NCBI GenBank assembly: GCA_947441205.1
Contig: CANETM010000075.1
Coordinates: 1 to 7,534, forward strand
DNA from: Bacteroidota bacterium
GTDB lineage: Bacteria > Bacteroidota > Bacteroidia > Chitinophagales > Chitinophagaceae
Direction: 5' to 3'
DNA length: 7,534 nt
Shown here: piece by piece, positions 1 through 6,273 of the stretch
Position numbering within the stretch: the stretch's first letter is position 1
How the letters are laid out: each line of letters opens with the position of its first letter
Program-made: the position numbers and the translations under genes
Notes under the pieces: model-generated
Database searches by the model: none
Told to the model about the DNA's origin: nothing
What the model saw: the letters and a program-made list of their open reading frames with translations, nothing else

Positions 1-558
1 AATATTAAATGGATTATTGATCCCATTGATGGAACTATCAATTTTGCCAACGGTATTCCTATTTGTTGTGTAAGTATTGGAGTTGAAGAAAATGGAGAAA
101 TGATGATGGGTGCGGTTTATAACCCGTTTATGAATGAATTATTTTTTGCAGAAAAAGGAAAGGGAGCTTTTTTGAATGATCAACCCATTAAAGTAAGCAA
201 TAAAAATAATTTATTGACTAGTTGTTTGGTAACGGGTTTCCCCTATCAATATTTAGATACTGAAAACGGACCCCTACAAATATTTGAAAAATTAATTAGA
301 AAATCTATACCCGTTAGAAGACTGGGTAGTGCAGCGTTGGATTTATGTTGGACCGCTGCGGGTCGCTTTGATGGATTTTATGAACACAAATTACAAGCAT
401 GGGATAGTGCAGCAGGATATTTAATCGTGCAAGAAGCCGGAGGGATGGTTACGGATTTAAAAGGCGAAAAATACAATCCATATCAACCGGGTATTATTGC
501 AAGCAATGGTCAAATACATGATCAGTTATTGAATTTATTAAAGGGCGGTAATTTATAA
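1..558 (+). CDS. Inositol monophosphatase family protein, 5'-truncated by window edge
   Basis: This is the C-terminal 185 residues of a Mg2+-dependent phosphatase of the inositol monophosphatase/SuhB superfamily. The open frame runs from base 1 to the TAA at 556-558, so the true start lies upstream; an internal ATG at 100 is not the start because the signature motif precedes it. The metal-binding motif DPIDGT is at visible residues 7-12, within WIIDPIDGTINFANG. RRLGSAALDL is at 107-116. The second metal and substrate motif, WDSAAGYLIVQEAGG, starts at 134 with Asp135. Family members are usually about 260-270 residues, so roughly 75-80 N-terminal residues, including the first Glu metal ligand, are missing. 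Known members hydrolyse myo-inositol phosphates, FBP, PAP or similar small phosphates; the exact substrate cannot be told here. The stop is 7 nt before thiL, so the two are probably co-transcribed. Confidence 0.93.
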   Translation, partial: NIKWIIDPIDGTINFANGIPICCVSIGVEENGEMMMGAVYNPFMNELFFAEKGKGAFLNDQPIKVSNKNNLLTSCLVTGFPYQYLDTENGPLQIFEKLIRKSIPVRRLGSAALDLCWTAAGRFDGFYEHKLQAWDSAAGYLIVQEAGGMVTDLKGEKYNPYQPGIIASNGQIHDQLLNLLKGGNL

Positions 559-565
559 TAAGCAT

Positions 566-1597
566 ATGCAAGAAAGAACTGAAATAGAAAAGCTAGGAGA
601 GTTTGGTTTAATTAACCACCTCACAGAAAATTTTGAAACATTTAATGCGTCCACCATTTTATCAATAGGTGATGATGCGGCAGTGATTGATCATTATGGA
701 AAACAAACTGTTGTAACAACCGACTTATTAGTAGAGGGTGTGCACTTTGATTTAATGTATACACCGCTAAAACATTTAGGATTTAAATCGGTGATTGTAA
801 ACCTAAGTGATATTTATGCAATGAATGCACAACCCACACAAATCACCATGAGCTTAGCTTTTAGCAATCGCTTTAGTTTAGAAGCATTGGAGGAATTTTA
901 TTTAGGAGTACAAATTGCATGTGAACAATATGGTGTTGATTTAATCGGCGGAGATACATCAACTTCACAAAAAGGAATGGTGATTTCAGTTACAGCACTG
1001 GGGGAAGTGGTACCCGATAAGTTTGTAAAAAGAAGTACTGCCGAGAGTGGTGATTTGATTTGTGTATCAGGCGATTTGGGTGCAGCATTCTTGGGGTTGA
1101 CGCTAATGGAAAGAGAAAAGAAAATATTTTTAGAAAATCCACAAGTGCAACCCACCTTAGAGAATGAGGATTATATAGTTGGCCGTTTATTAAAGCCAGC
1201 CGCTAGAAAAGACATCATTGATTATTTGGCAACACAGGAAATTGTACCTACTGCCATGATGGATATTAGCGATGGATTAAGTAGTGATATTTTACATATT
1301 TGCAAACAAAGTAATTTGGGCTGCAGATTATATGAAGAAAAAATTCCCATAAATGAAGCTACAAAAGCAGCTGCTTTTAAGTTTGGTTTAGACCCAACGG
1401 TGTGTGCTTTAAATGGCGGCGAAGATTATGAATTATTATTTACCATGAAACAAGCCGATTACGATAAAATAACTTTGCAAGAGGATATCAGCGTGATTGG
1501 ATATATGTGTGATCAAGAAGAAGGAACAAAAATTATTACTAAGGGCAATAATGTTTTTGACATTAATGCACAGGGCTGGAATGCGTTTTCAAAGTAA
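566..1597 (+). CDS. thiL: Thiamine-monophosphate kinase ThiL
   Basis: ThiL phosphorylates thiamine monophosphate with ATP to give thiamine diphosphate, the last step of cofactor synthesis, in the cytosol. The 343-residue length is normal for the family (about 310-350). The AIRS/PurM-type fold motifs are all present: GDDAAV at residues 35-40, TTDLLVEGVHFD at 51-62, the NLSDIYAMNAQP segment at 79-90, GGDTS at 128-132, SGDLGAAFLGL at 168-178, MDISDGLSSD at 232-241, NGGEDYELLF at 283-292 and a C-terminal GW near 337. The Gly and Asp residues expected to bind Mg-ATP are intact. The ATG at 566 is preceded by A-rich sequence with no Shine-Dalgarno site, which is usual in Bacteroidota. It lies 7 nt after the phosphatase stop and converges with nagA. 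No TPP riboswitch can be seen directly upstream, and other thi genes are not in the window. Confidence 0.96.
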   Translation: MQERTEIEKLGEFGLINHLTENFETFNASTILSIGDDAAVIDHYGKQTVVTTDLLVEGVHFDLMYTPLKHLGFKSVIVNLSDIYAMNAQPTQITMSLAFSNRFSLEALEEFYLGVQIACEQYGVDLIGGDTSTSQKGMVISVTALGEVVPDKFVKRSTAESGDLICVSGDLGAAFLGLTLMEREKKIFLENPQVQPTLENEDYIVGRLLKPAARKDIIDYLATQEIVPTAMMDISDGLSSDILHICKQSNLGCRLYEEKIPINEATKAAAFKFGLDPTVCALNGGEDYELLFTMKQADYDKITLQEDISVIGYMCDQEEGTKIITKGNNVFDINAQGWNAFSK

Positions 1598-1632
1598 GCG
1601 GACAAGTGTAGTCTGATGTGAAGAAAATGATA

Positions 1633-1848
1633 CTAGCTTACCACCATTTTTAATAACTGCCGATCTGCACTTAAACAAAGTAGGTCGGCAGTTTCATTTA
1701 CCTCAATGGTTGCAGACATTTTTTTTATTTGCATGACTTTTGCTGGATAAACACTACACATTCTAATGGCTTCACCTAAATCAACACCAACATGATCAAC
1801 TAAATTATTGATAGACTTAATTTGTGTTAACGCTGACCCACTAAGGGT
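1633..1848 (-). pseudogene. nagA: Detached C-terminal 71 codons of nagA after an in-frame TGA
   Basis: Reading on in the nagA frame past the TGA at 1849-1851 gives 71 uninterrupted codons to a TAG at 1633-1635. The translation begins TLSGSALTQIKSINNLV, continues through GEAIRMCSVYPAKVM, and ends with NETADLLCLS and a short tail. These match the usual end of NagA: the GTLSGS substrate-binding loop, the helix that follows it, an R-M-x-S-x-x-P-A motif, and the ADLxxL strand of the small beta domain. The phase is unchanged and no other stop or indel is visible, so the damage is one codon and probably recent. There is no ATG near its start (the first in-frame ATG is at codon 30), so it is unlikely to be made separately. 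It is best read as the remainder of the upstream gene rather than an independent gene. Confidence 0.88.
1656..1692 (+). terminator. Candidate thiL transcript terminator hairpin inside the nagA tail
   Basis: An inverted repeat has 11-base arms at 1656-1666 (ACTGCCGATCT) and 1682-1692 (AGGTCGGCAGT) with a 15-base loop. As + strand RNA all 11 pairs form, one of them a U-G wobble; on the - strand that pair becomes an A-C mismatch, so the hairpin fits the + strand better. It is followed by a short, imperfect T-rich run (TTCATTT). It lies 59 nt after the thiL stop and within the coding tail of nagA on the other strand. The weak T tract and coding overlap leave its terminator role uncertain. Confidence 0.4.
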
Positions 1849-2715
1849 TCAGGCTGACTCATATTTATCACCAACAAGTTGGTGTTGATACATTCCAGAA
1901 CTGGTTGTTGTTACCGCATCAGTTATACAAAATAATCTTTCACCCATTATTTGCTTTGCGATGCTAATAGCAGAAAAATCAACATGGTATCCATCTGCAA
2001 CCAAACTACTCATGGCTTTTTTGTGATTAAACAACGCCCCCACTAATCCCGGAGCACGATGTTGAAGTGGACTCATGGCGTTGTATAAATGAGTTGCTAC
2101 TTTAATATTGTCATTAAAAAATTCAGTTGCCATTTCATAACTCGAATTACTATGTCCAACTGAAACCACAATTCCATTGGATTGAATCAAATCAATTATT
2201 TCTTTACTGCAAACTTCTGGCGCTAGGGTGATCATACTAATCCATTCTTTCCCATAAGTTAATAAATCCCGAACCTCTTGTAAACTTGGTGAATGAATAA
2301 CAACCGCGTTGTGTGCACCCTTTTTTGCAACATTGATCCAAGGCCCCTCAATGTGCAATCCAATACAACCCTTGCCACCATTGGATTTATAATCCTTTAC
2401 CGCATCAATTGCTTTATAAATAATTTCGTTGCTTTGTGATGCGATGGTGGGTTGAAAAAAAGCAGCACCCCCTTTTAAACAATATTGATATGTTTTTTCA
2501 ATACAATCAGCATCGGGAAATTCAGACAATAATTTTCCATCAGCACCATAAATTTGTAAATCAATTAAGGCCGGAACAATATATGGATAAGCGTTTTTTT
2601 GATCATATCCCTGTTTACTAATGGAAATAATTTTCCCGTTTTCAACACCTACGACAACTTCTGAAATCCAACGGGTACCTGTAAATAATTCTTGTGCTGA
2701 ATAAAATGTTGACAT
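1849..2715 (-). CDS. nagA: N-acetylglucosamine-6-phosphate deacetylase, truncated by premature TGA
   Basis: NagA removes acetate from GlcNAc-6-P to give glucosamine-6-P in amino-sugar and cell-wall recycling. The ATG at 2715 (MSTFYSAQELFTG) was chosen, giving 288 residues to the TGA. An upstream in-frame ATG at 2775 would add 20 residues unlike the family and overlap the nitrilase gene. Amidohydrolase landmarks, as motifs in order, are: VPALIDLQIYGADGKL, GLHIEGPWI with the metal-site Glu, KKGAHN, VSVGHSNSSY and ATHLYNAMSPLQHRAPG with metal-site His residues, VADGYHVDF, and CITDAVTTT with the catalytic Asp. The frame then stops at GDKYESA, where the family continues GTLSGS; the next 71 codons persist in frame to 1633. 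Intact length would be about 360, normal for NagA. Without the last barrel strand region and small beta domain the product is unlikely to fold or work well. It is 26 nt after the nitrilase stop, likely in the recX operon. Confidence 0.9.
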   Translation of the reverse strand: MSTFYSAQELFTGTRWISEVVVGVENGKIISISKQGYDQKNAYPYIVPALIDLQIYGADGKLLSEFPDADCIEKTYQYCLKGGAAFFQPTIASQSNEIIYKAIDAVKDYKSNGGKGCIGLHIEGPWINVAKKGAHNAVVIHSPSLQEVRDLLTYGKEWISMITLAPEVCSKEIIDLIQSNGIVVSVGHSNSSYEMATEFFNDNIKVATHLYNAMSPLQHRAPGLVGALFNHKKAMSSLVADGYHVDFSAISIAKQIMGERLFCITDAVTTTSSGMYQHQLVGDKYESA

Positions 2716-2741
2716 ATTCAAAATGATTATCTGTTGCTTAA

Positions 2742-3554
2742 TTATAAAATTGAAAAATCGTCTGCATCTTTCCAAAACGGAAAACGCGCTCTTGTATTTT
2801 TAACTTCTTCTTTTTGTAAACGAATATGAAAAATATCTTCCTCGTCAGCACGATGATATAATATTTCTCCCAAAGGACCTACTATCATTGAGTTTCCGCT
2901 GTGTGCAATATTATTACCATCTACACCAACACGGTTTACACCAATTGTAAAGCATTGGTTTTCTATAGCACGTGCGGTTAATAAAGTTTTCCATGCATGG
3001 CTTCTTTTTTCTGGCCAATTGGCAACATATAATAATACATCATACTCAGCAAATTCGTTTTCATCCTCTTTTTTATCATTTTTAAATGATTGCTGACGCG
3101 CCCAAACAGGAAAACGTAAATCATAACAAATTTGTAAATTAATTTTCCACCCCTTCACACTTGCAATCAATCTTTTATTACCTGAAGAATAATGTTGATC
3201 TTCTCCTGCAAATGCAAACAAGTGACGTTTATCGTAGTAACCATATTGTCCATTCGGCAGCATCCATATAAGTCGATTGTAATAATTTCCTTTTTCTTCA
3301 ATTATGATTGAGCCTGTGATAACGGCTCTTTTCTCTGTCGATAATCTTCGCATCCAATCAATGGTAGGGCCATCCATTGTTTCGGCAAATTTTTCGGGCT
3401 GCATACTAAAACCAGTTGTAAACATTTCTGGCAACACAATAATTTCAGTGGAATCTTGAATATCCCTTATTTTTTGAGCCAACATATCAAGGTTGGCGCC
3501 CTTATTTTCCCAATAAAGGGAGGTTTGAATGATTGAAAAATGCAAGGATGACAA
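2742..3554 (-). CDS. Omega-amidase / carbon-nitrogen hydrolase (YafV/Nit2-like), TTG start
   Basis: This 270-residue cytosolic protein belongs to the nitrilase superfamily. The catalytic triad is visible: Glu43 in VLPEMFTTGF, Lys109 in YYDKRHLFAFAGE, and the nucleophile Cys143 in LQICYDLRFPVWARQ. Further family segments are ANWPEKRSHAWKTLLTARAIENQ split around residues 178-200, GVNRVG at 205-210, and HSGNSMIVGPLGEIL at 218-232. The pattern is closest to YafV/Nit2 omega-amidases, which hydrolyse 2-oxoglutaramate or 2-oxosuccinamate left by transaminases; the exact substrate is inferred. An in-frame TAG at 3558-3560 blocks upstream extension and there is no ATG before codon 24, which would remove the first beta strand (HFSIIQTSLYW). 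The start must therefore be TTG at 3554, or TTG at 3545 three codons later. It lies 37 nt after recX and 26 nt before nagA. Confidence 0.92.
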   Translation of the reverse strand: MSSLHFSIIQTSLYWENKGANLDMLAQKIRDIQDSTEIIVLPEMFTTGFSMQPEKFAETMDGPTIDWMRRLSTEKRAVITGSIIIEEKGNYYNRLIWMLPNGQYGYYDKRHLFAFAGEDQHYSSGNKRLIASVKGWKINLQICYDLRFPVWARQQSFKNDKKEDENEFAEYDVLLYVANWPEKRSHAWKTLLTARAIENQCFTIGVNRVGVDGNNIAHSGNSMIVGPLGEILYHRADEEDIFHIRLQKEEVKNTRARFPFWKDADDFSIL

Positions 3555-3591
3555 TGGCTACAATTTTACTTTTTAAAGATACGAATTGCTT

Positions 3592-4071
3592 TTATAAATT
3601 TGTTTTATTTAGTTTTTGGATGACCGGCTGTATCAGCGCGGGCTCAAAACCCCGCTGATGTAAGAAGGCAAAGGTTTTTGCTTTTCGACTAGGTAAAGAC
3701 TCCCTTTTTAAAGTATTCCATTTTTTTGCCGCCAAGTCACTAAGTTTTGCTTCATAATCGTTTTTGTCAATAGCCTGTAGCGCCTTTTTTATATTATAAG
3801 CGCTAACCCTCTTTTGATACAATGCGTAATTTATTTTAAGCTTACCCCAACCCTTAATTCTAAAATGTCCAACCGCAAAGGAGGTTGCAAATCGCTCCTC
3901 GTTTAAAAAATTTTCAGAAATCAAATCGGACAAAATTTCCTCCACCTCGGGCTTGCTCATCCCCAATTCGTAAAGCTTATCTCTTACCTCTTGTTGTGCC
4001 CTTTCTTGGTAACCACAAAAATGACGTATGCTTAGTATAGCCTGCTCTTTGCCAACACTTGTTTTTTTCAT
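3592..4071 (-). CDS. recX: Regulatory protein RecX
   Basis: RecX is a small cytosolic protein that binds RecA filaments and curbs their strand exchange and ATPase activity. This 159-residue protein has the all-helical, three-repeat build of the family. The first repeat is near residues 8-57 (AILSIRHFCGYQERAQQEVRDKLYELG split across residues 11-37). The hallmark NEERFATSF is at 57-65, followed by HFRIKGWGKLKINYAL split over 69-84. A third, weaker repeat runs from about 105 to 155 with FLHQRGFEPALI at 136-147. It ends with TAA and starts at the ATG at 4071. It is first in a probable recX-nitrilase-nagA transcript and diverges from dnaN over 108 nt. recA is not in the window. The family is poorly conserved, but the DERFA-like and KGWG motifs make the call firm. 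Confidence 0.9.
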   Translation of the reverse strand: MKKTSVGKEQAILSIRHFCGYQERAQQEVRDKLYELGMSKPEVEEILSDLISENFLNEERFATSFAVGHFRIKGWGKLKINYALYQKRVSAYNIKKALQAIDKNDYEAKLSDLAAKKWNTLKRESLPSRKAKTFAFLHQRGFEPALIQPVIQKLNKTNL

Positions 4072-4122
4072 CTATGTCAATAAGTAGTGCTAAAATAGCT
4101 TTTTAATCTTAACATTTTACAT

Positions 4123-4130
4123 TAGGTTTG
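4123..4130 (+). promoter_or_regulatory. Probable dnaN promoter, -7 element TAnnTTTG
   Basis: TAGGTTTG matches the Bacteroidota sigma-A -7 consensus TAnnTTTG exactly. It sits in the 108-nt gap between the divergent recX and dnaN starts and would place the transcript start near 4137, giving an AT-rich leader of about 43 nt. The expected -33 TTTG box is poor; only a T run is seen around 4100-4104. A weaker candidate facing recX is TATTTTAG at 4090-4097 on the - strand. No operator-like inverted repeat stands out in the gap. Confidence 0.45.
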
Positions 4131-4179
4131 CGATAGTTAAAAAACAAGATTTTTTCAACAGTCAAACAACAAAAATCCT

Positions 4180-5295
4180 ATGAAATTTATTGTTTCTTCT
4201 TCTTCTTTATTAAAGCACCTACAACAAATTTCTGGTGTTATTAATACGAATACGGTTTTACCTATTTTGGAAGATTTTTTATTTGAAATAGAGGACAAAA
4301 AATTAAATATAGTTGCAACAGACCTAGAAACGGTAATGCGTGTACAAATGGAAGTTGAAAGCAAGGCCAATGGTCGCGTTTGTATTCCTGCAAAAATATT
4401 ATTAGACTCTTTAAAAAATATTGCTGATCAACCCCTAACTTTTAACATTGATAAAAATTATGGCGTTGAAATTACAAGTGATAACGGTAAGTATAAGGTA
4501 ATGGGAGAGAATCCCGATAATTTTCCTAAGGAGCCTACAGCTGATGATACCACTGGATTTAAAATGTCAAGTACAGGTTTATTAACCGCAATTAATAAAA
4601 CCTTATTTGCAGTAAGTGGTGACGATTTGCGTCCTGCGATGACAGGTGTGTTTTTTGAATTATCAAAAGACAGCGTTCAATTTGTAGCAACCGATGCTCA
4701 TCGTTTGGTTCGCTATAAAAGAACCGATGCGAAAGCAACACAAAACGCAAGTTTTATTGTACCCAAAAAACCATTGAACTTATTAAAGAACGCTTTACCT
4801 GATAACGACGATCCTATCACCATTAGTTTTAATAATAATCATTTATTTGTTGAACATGGTTCTACGCAATTAATTTGTCGATTAATTGATGCGCGTTTCC
4901 CAGATTATAAAGTAGTTATTCCTGCTGATAATCCTTATCGTTTGACAGTAAATAAGTACGATTTTCAAAATGCATTACGTCGTGTAAATGTATTTAGCAA
5001 CAAAAGCACCAATCAAGTTGCTTTAAATATTACTGGCAACGAATTGCAAATGGCCGCACAGGATATTGATTTTAGCTTTGAGGGTAATGAACGCATGAGT
5101 TGTGAATACAAAGGCGAAGACATTCAAATTGCGTTTAATGCGAAGTTCTTAATTGAAATGCTAAACGCTGCAGACACCGATGATGTTTATTTAGAATTAT
5201 CTACACCTAGCAAAGCGGGTTTAATTAAACCTTCTGAACAAGCTCCTGGTGAGGACTTATTGATGCTAGTTATGCCATTAATGTTAAACAGTTAG
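4180..5295 (+). CDS. dnaN: DNA polymerase III beta subunit (sliding clamp)
   Basis: DnaN forms the ring-shaped homodimer that holds the replicative polymerase on DNA and serves as a docking site for other replication and repair proteins. The 371-residue length is typical. It starts MKFIVSSSSLLKHLQQISGVI, and the three clamp domains can be placed at about 1-120, 130-250 and 251-371. Landmarks are VLPILEDFL at 26-34, ATDLE at 46-50, GDDLRPAMTGVFFE at 147-160, ATDAHRLVRY at 170-179, RLIDARFPDY at 234-243, and the C-terminal LMLVMPLMLNS, the counterpart of the MPMRL end that forms part of the protein-binding pocket. It stands apart from dnaA and recF, unlike the dnaA-dnaN-recF order of many bacteria. 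It has its own promoter candidate and a terminator follows, so it may be transcribed alone. The stop is TAG. Confidence 0.97.
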   Translation: MKFIVSSSSLLKHLQQISGVINTNTVLPILEDFLFEIEDKKLNIVATDLETVMRVQMEVESKANGRVCIPAKILLDSLKNIADQPLTFNIDKNYGVEITSDNGKYKVMGENPDNFPKEPTADDTTGFKMSSTGLLTAINKTLFAVSGDDLRPAMTGVFFELSKDSVQFVATDAHRLVRYKRTDAKATQNASFIVPKKPLNLLKNALPDNDDPITISFNNNHLFVEHGSTQLICRLIDARFPDYKVVIPADNPYRLTVNKYDFQNALRRVNVFSNKSTNQVALNITGNELQMAAQDIDFSFEGNERMSCEYKGEDIQIAFNAKFLIEMLNAADTDDVYLELSTPSKAGLIKPSEQAPGEDLLMLVMPLMLNS

Positions 5296-5333
5296 TGGAG
5301 GCTATAATTTTTTAAAGAATAATCCGTACCATA

Positions 5334-5353
5334 TGTCTTTATTTTTAAAGACA
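5334..5353. repeat. Short AT-rich inverted repeat downstream of dnaN
   Basis: TGTCTTT (5334-5340) and AAAGACA (5347-5353) are perfect complements around a 6-base loop. The arm is 7 bp but mostly A-T. It lies just upstream of the stronger dnaN terminator and is followed on the + strand by an A run rather than a T run, so it is not itself a good forward terminator. It might help RNA 3'-end stability, or may be chance. Confidence 0.35.
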
Positions 5354-5363
5354 AAAAACAATC

Positions 5364-5399
5364 ACCCGATGATTTCTGCATAAGAACATCGGGTTTTTT
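5364..5399 (+). terminator. Rho-independent terminator of dnaN
   Basis: The arms ACCCGATG (5364-5371) and CATCGGGT (5387-5394) pair perfectly. Inside, TTCT (5374-5377) pairs with AGAA (5383-5386) around a 5-base loop, leaving a 2-base bulge. Six T residues follow at 5394-5399, the first of which closes the stem. A GC-rich stem plus T tract 69 nt after the dnaN stop is a textbook intrinsic terminator, and it separates dnaN from the desaturase gene. Confidence 0.85.
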
Positions 5400-5428
5400 A
5401 TTTACATTTAGGTACTAAAAACAATTGT

Positions 5429-6250
5429 ATGCTTGAAACAATTAAAAATTATTTTGAACACATACCTAGTTTACATCGCGCATTGTTACTTGCTGGAGGA
5501 ATTACCTTTTTTTGGTTAGTGGAAATAGCAGTCCCTTTATTCAACTTTAAATACAATAAATTTAGACATGCTGGACTAAACATGTTTTTCACTTTCACCA
5601 CCATTGTCATCAATTTCGCATTTGCACTTATTATGGTTAGGGTGAGCGACTGGACAGTCCAACAAAATTTTGGGTTACTTAATGTGATTGATTTATCACC
5701 ATGGGTAGCGGCAATTACGGGTTTGTTGCTATTAGATTTTATTGGTGCCTATTTAGTTCACATGATTGAACATAAAGTAAAATTTTTATGGAAATTTCAT
5801 ATGGTACATCATGCCGATACACATGTTGACACCACAACAGGAAATAGACATCATCCGGGTGAATCGGTGGTGAGAGCAGTTTTTGCAATTCTAGCAGTAT
5901 TGGTTTTGGGTACACCCATGTGGATGGTTATGTTGTATCAAAGTTTAAGTGTGGTGCTTACTCAATTTAATCACGCAAATATTCACATACCAAAGTGGTT
6001 TGATAAAAGCTTTGGATATATTATTGTATCACCCAATATGCACAGAGTGCATCATCATGTTACCCGTCCCCAAACGGATAGTAATTATGGAAATATATTT
6101 TCATTTTGGGATCGATTATTAGGAACCTATAATGATACACCAATGGAGCAAATTAAATATGGATTAGATGTATTAGATAATTCAAAAGATGGATCCCTAG
6201 TTTATCAACTCCGCGCGCCATTTGATAAGACGATAAAATCAGATTATTAA
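5429..6250 (+). CDS. Membrane sterol desaturase / fatty acid hydroxylase superfamily protein
   Basis: This 273-residue inner-membrane protein carries the di-iron histidine clusters of the fatty acid hydroxylase superfamily: HMIEH (H111, H115), HMVHH (H124, H127, H128), HH at 141-142 followed by PGE, FNHANIH (H182, H186), and HRVHHH (H205, H208-210). The ending NYGNIFSFWDRLLGTY at 219-234 is also typical. Hydrophobic segments near residues 17-37, 51-71, 92-112 and 148-180 fit four or so membrane spans with the His boxes on the cytosolic side. Relatives use O2 to hydroxylate or desaturate sterols, carotenoids, alkylglycerols or fatty chains; the substrate here is not shown. The ATG at 5429 has no Shine-Dalgarno site. 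It starts 29 nt after the dnaN terminator T tract and kdsB follows 23 nt after its stop, so both may be co-transcribed and act on envelope lipids. Confidence 0.9.
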   Translation: MLETIKNYFEHIPSLHRALLLAGGITFFWLVEIAVPLFNFKYNKFRHAGLNMFFTFTTIVINFAFALIMVRVSDWTVQQNFGLLNVIDLSPWVAAITGLLLLDFIGAYLVHMIEHKVKFLWKFHMVHHADTHVDTTTGNRHHPGESVVRAVFAILAVLVLGTPMWMVMLYQSLSVVLTQFNHANIHIPKWFDKSFGYIIVSPNMHRVHHHVTRPQTDSNYGNIFSFWDRLLGTYNDTPMEQIKYGLDVLDNSKDGSLVYQLRAPFDKTIKSDY

Positions 6251-6273
6251 TTTATTAAGCAAGCAGATAAAAA

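Noticed and set aside
898..1155. 85-codon open frame on the - strand inside thiL
   Set aside because: It lies wholly inside the well-supported thiL gene, shows no family motif and is Ser/Pro/Thr-rich in the way an antisense shadow often is.
1598..1632. Possible small gene or element between thiL and the nagA TAG
   Set aside because: Only 35 nt between convergent genes; no start codon with a meaningful frame and no strong repeat.
2436..2621. 61-codon open frame on the + strand inside nagA
   Set aside because: Antisense to motif-bearing NagA coding sequence, with no recognisable protein signature.
2716..2775. Upstream ATG at 2775 as the nagA start
   Set aside because: It would add 20 residues unlike NagA and overlap the end of the nitrilase gene by 34 nt; ATG 2715 matches the family start better.
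4155..4370. 71-codon open frame on the - strand over the dnaN start
   Set aside because: Antisense to the conserved N-terminus of DnaN; its length and composition fit a chance frame.
5403..5410. TACATTTA as a promoter -7 box for the desaturase gene
   Set aside because: One mismatch to TAnnTTTG, no -33 element at the right distance, and such matches are common in AT-rich DNA. The gene probably has a promoter nearby, but this one cannot be supported.
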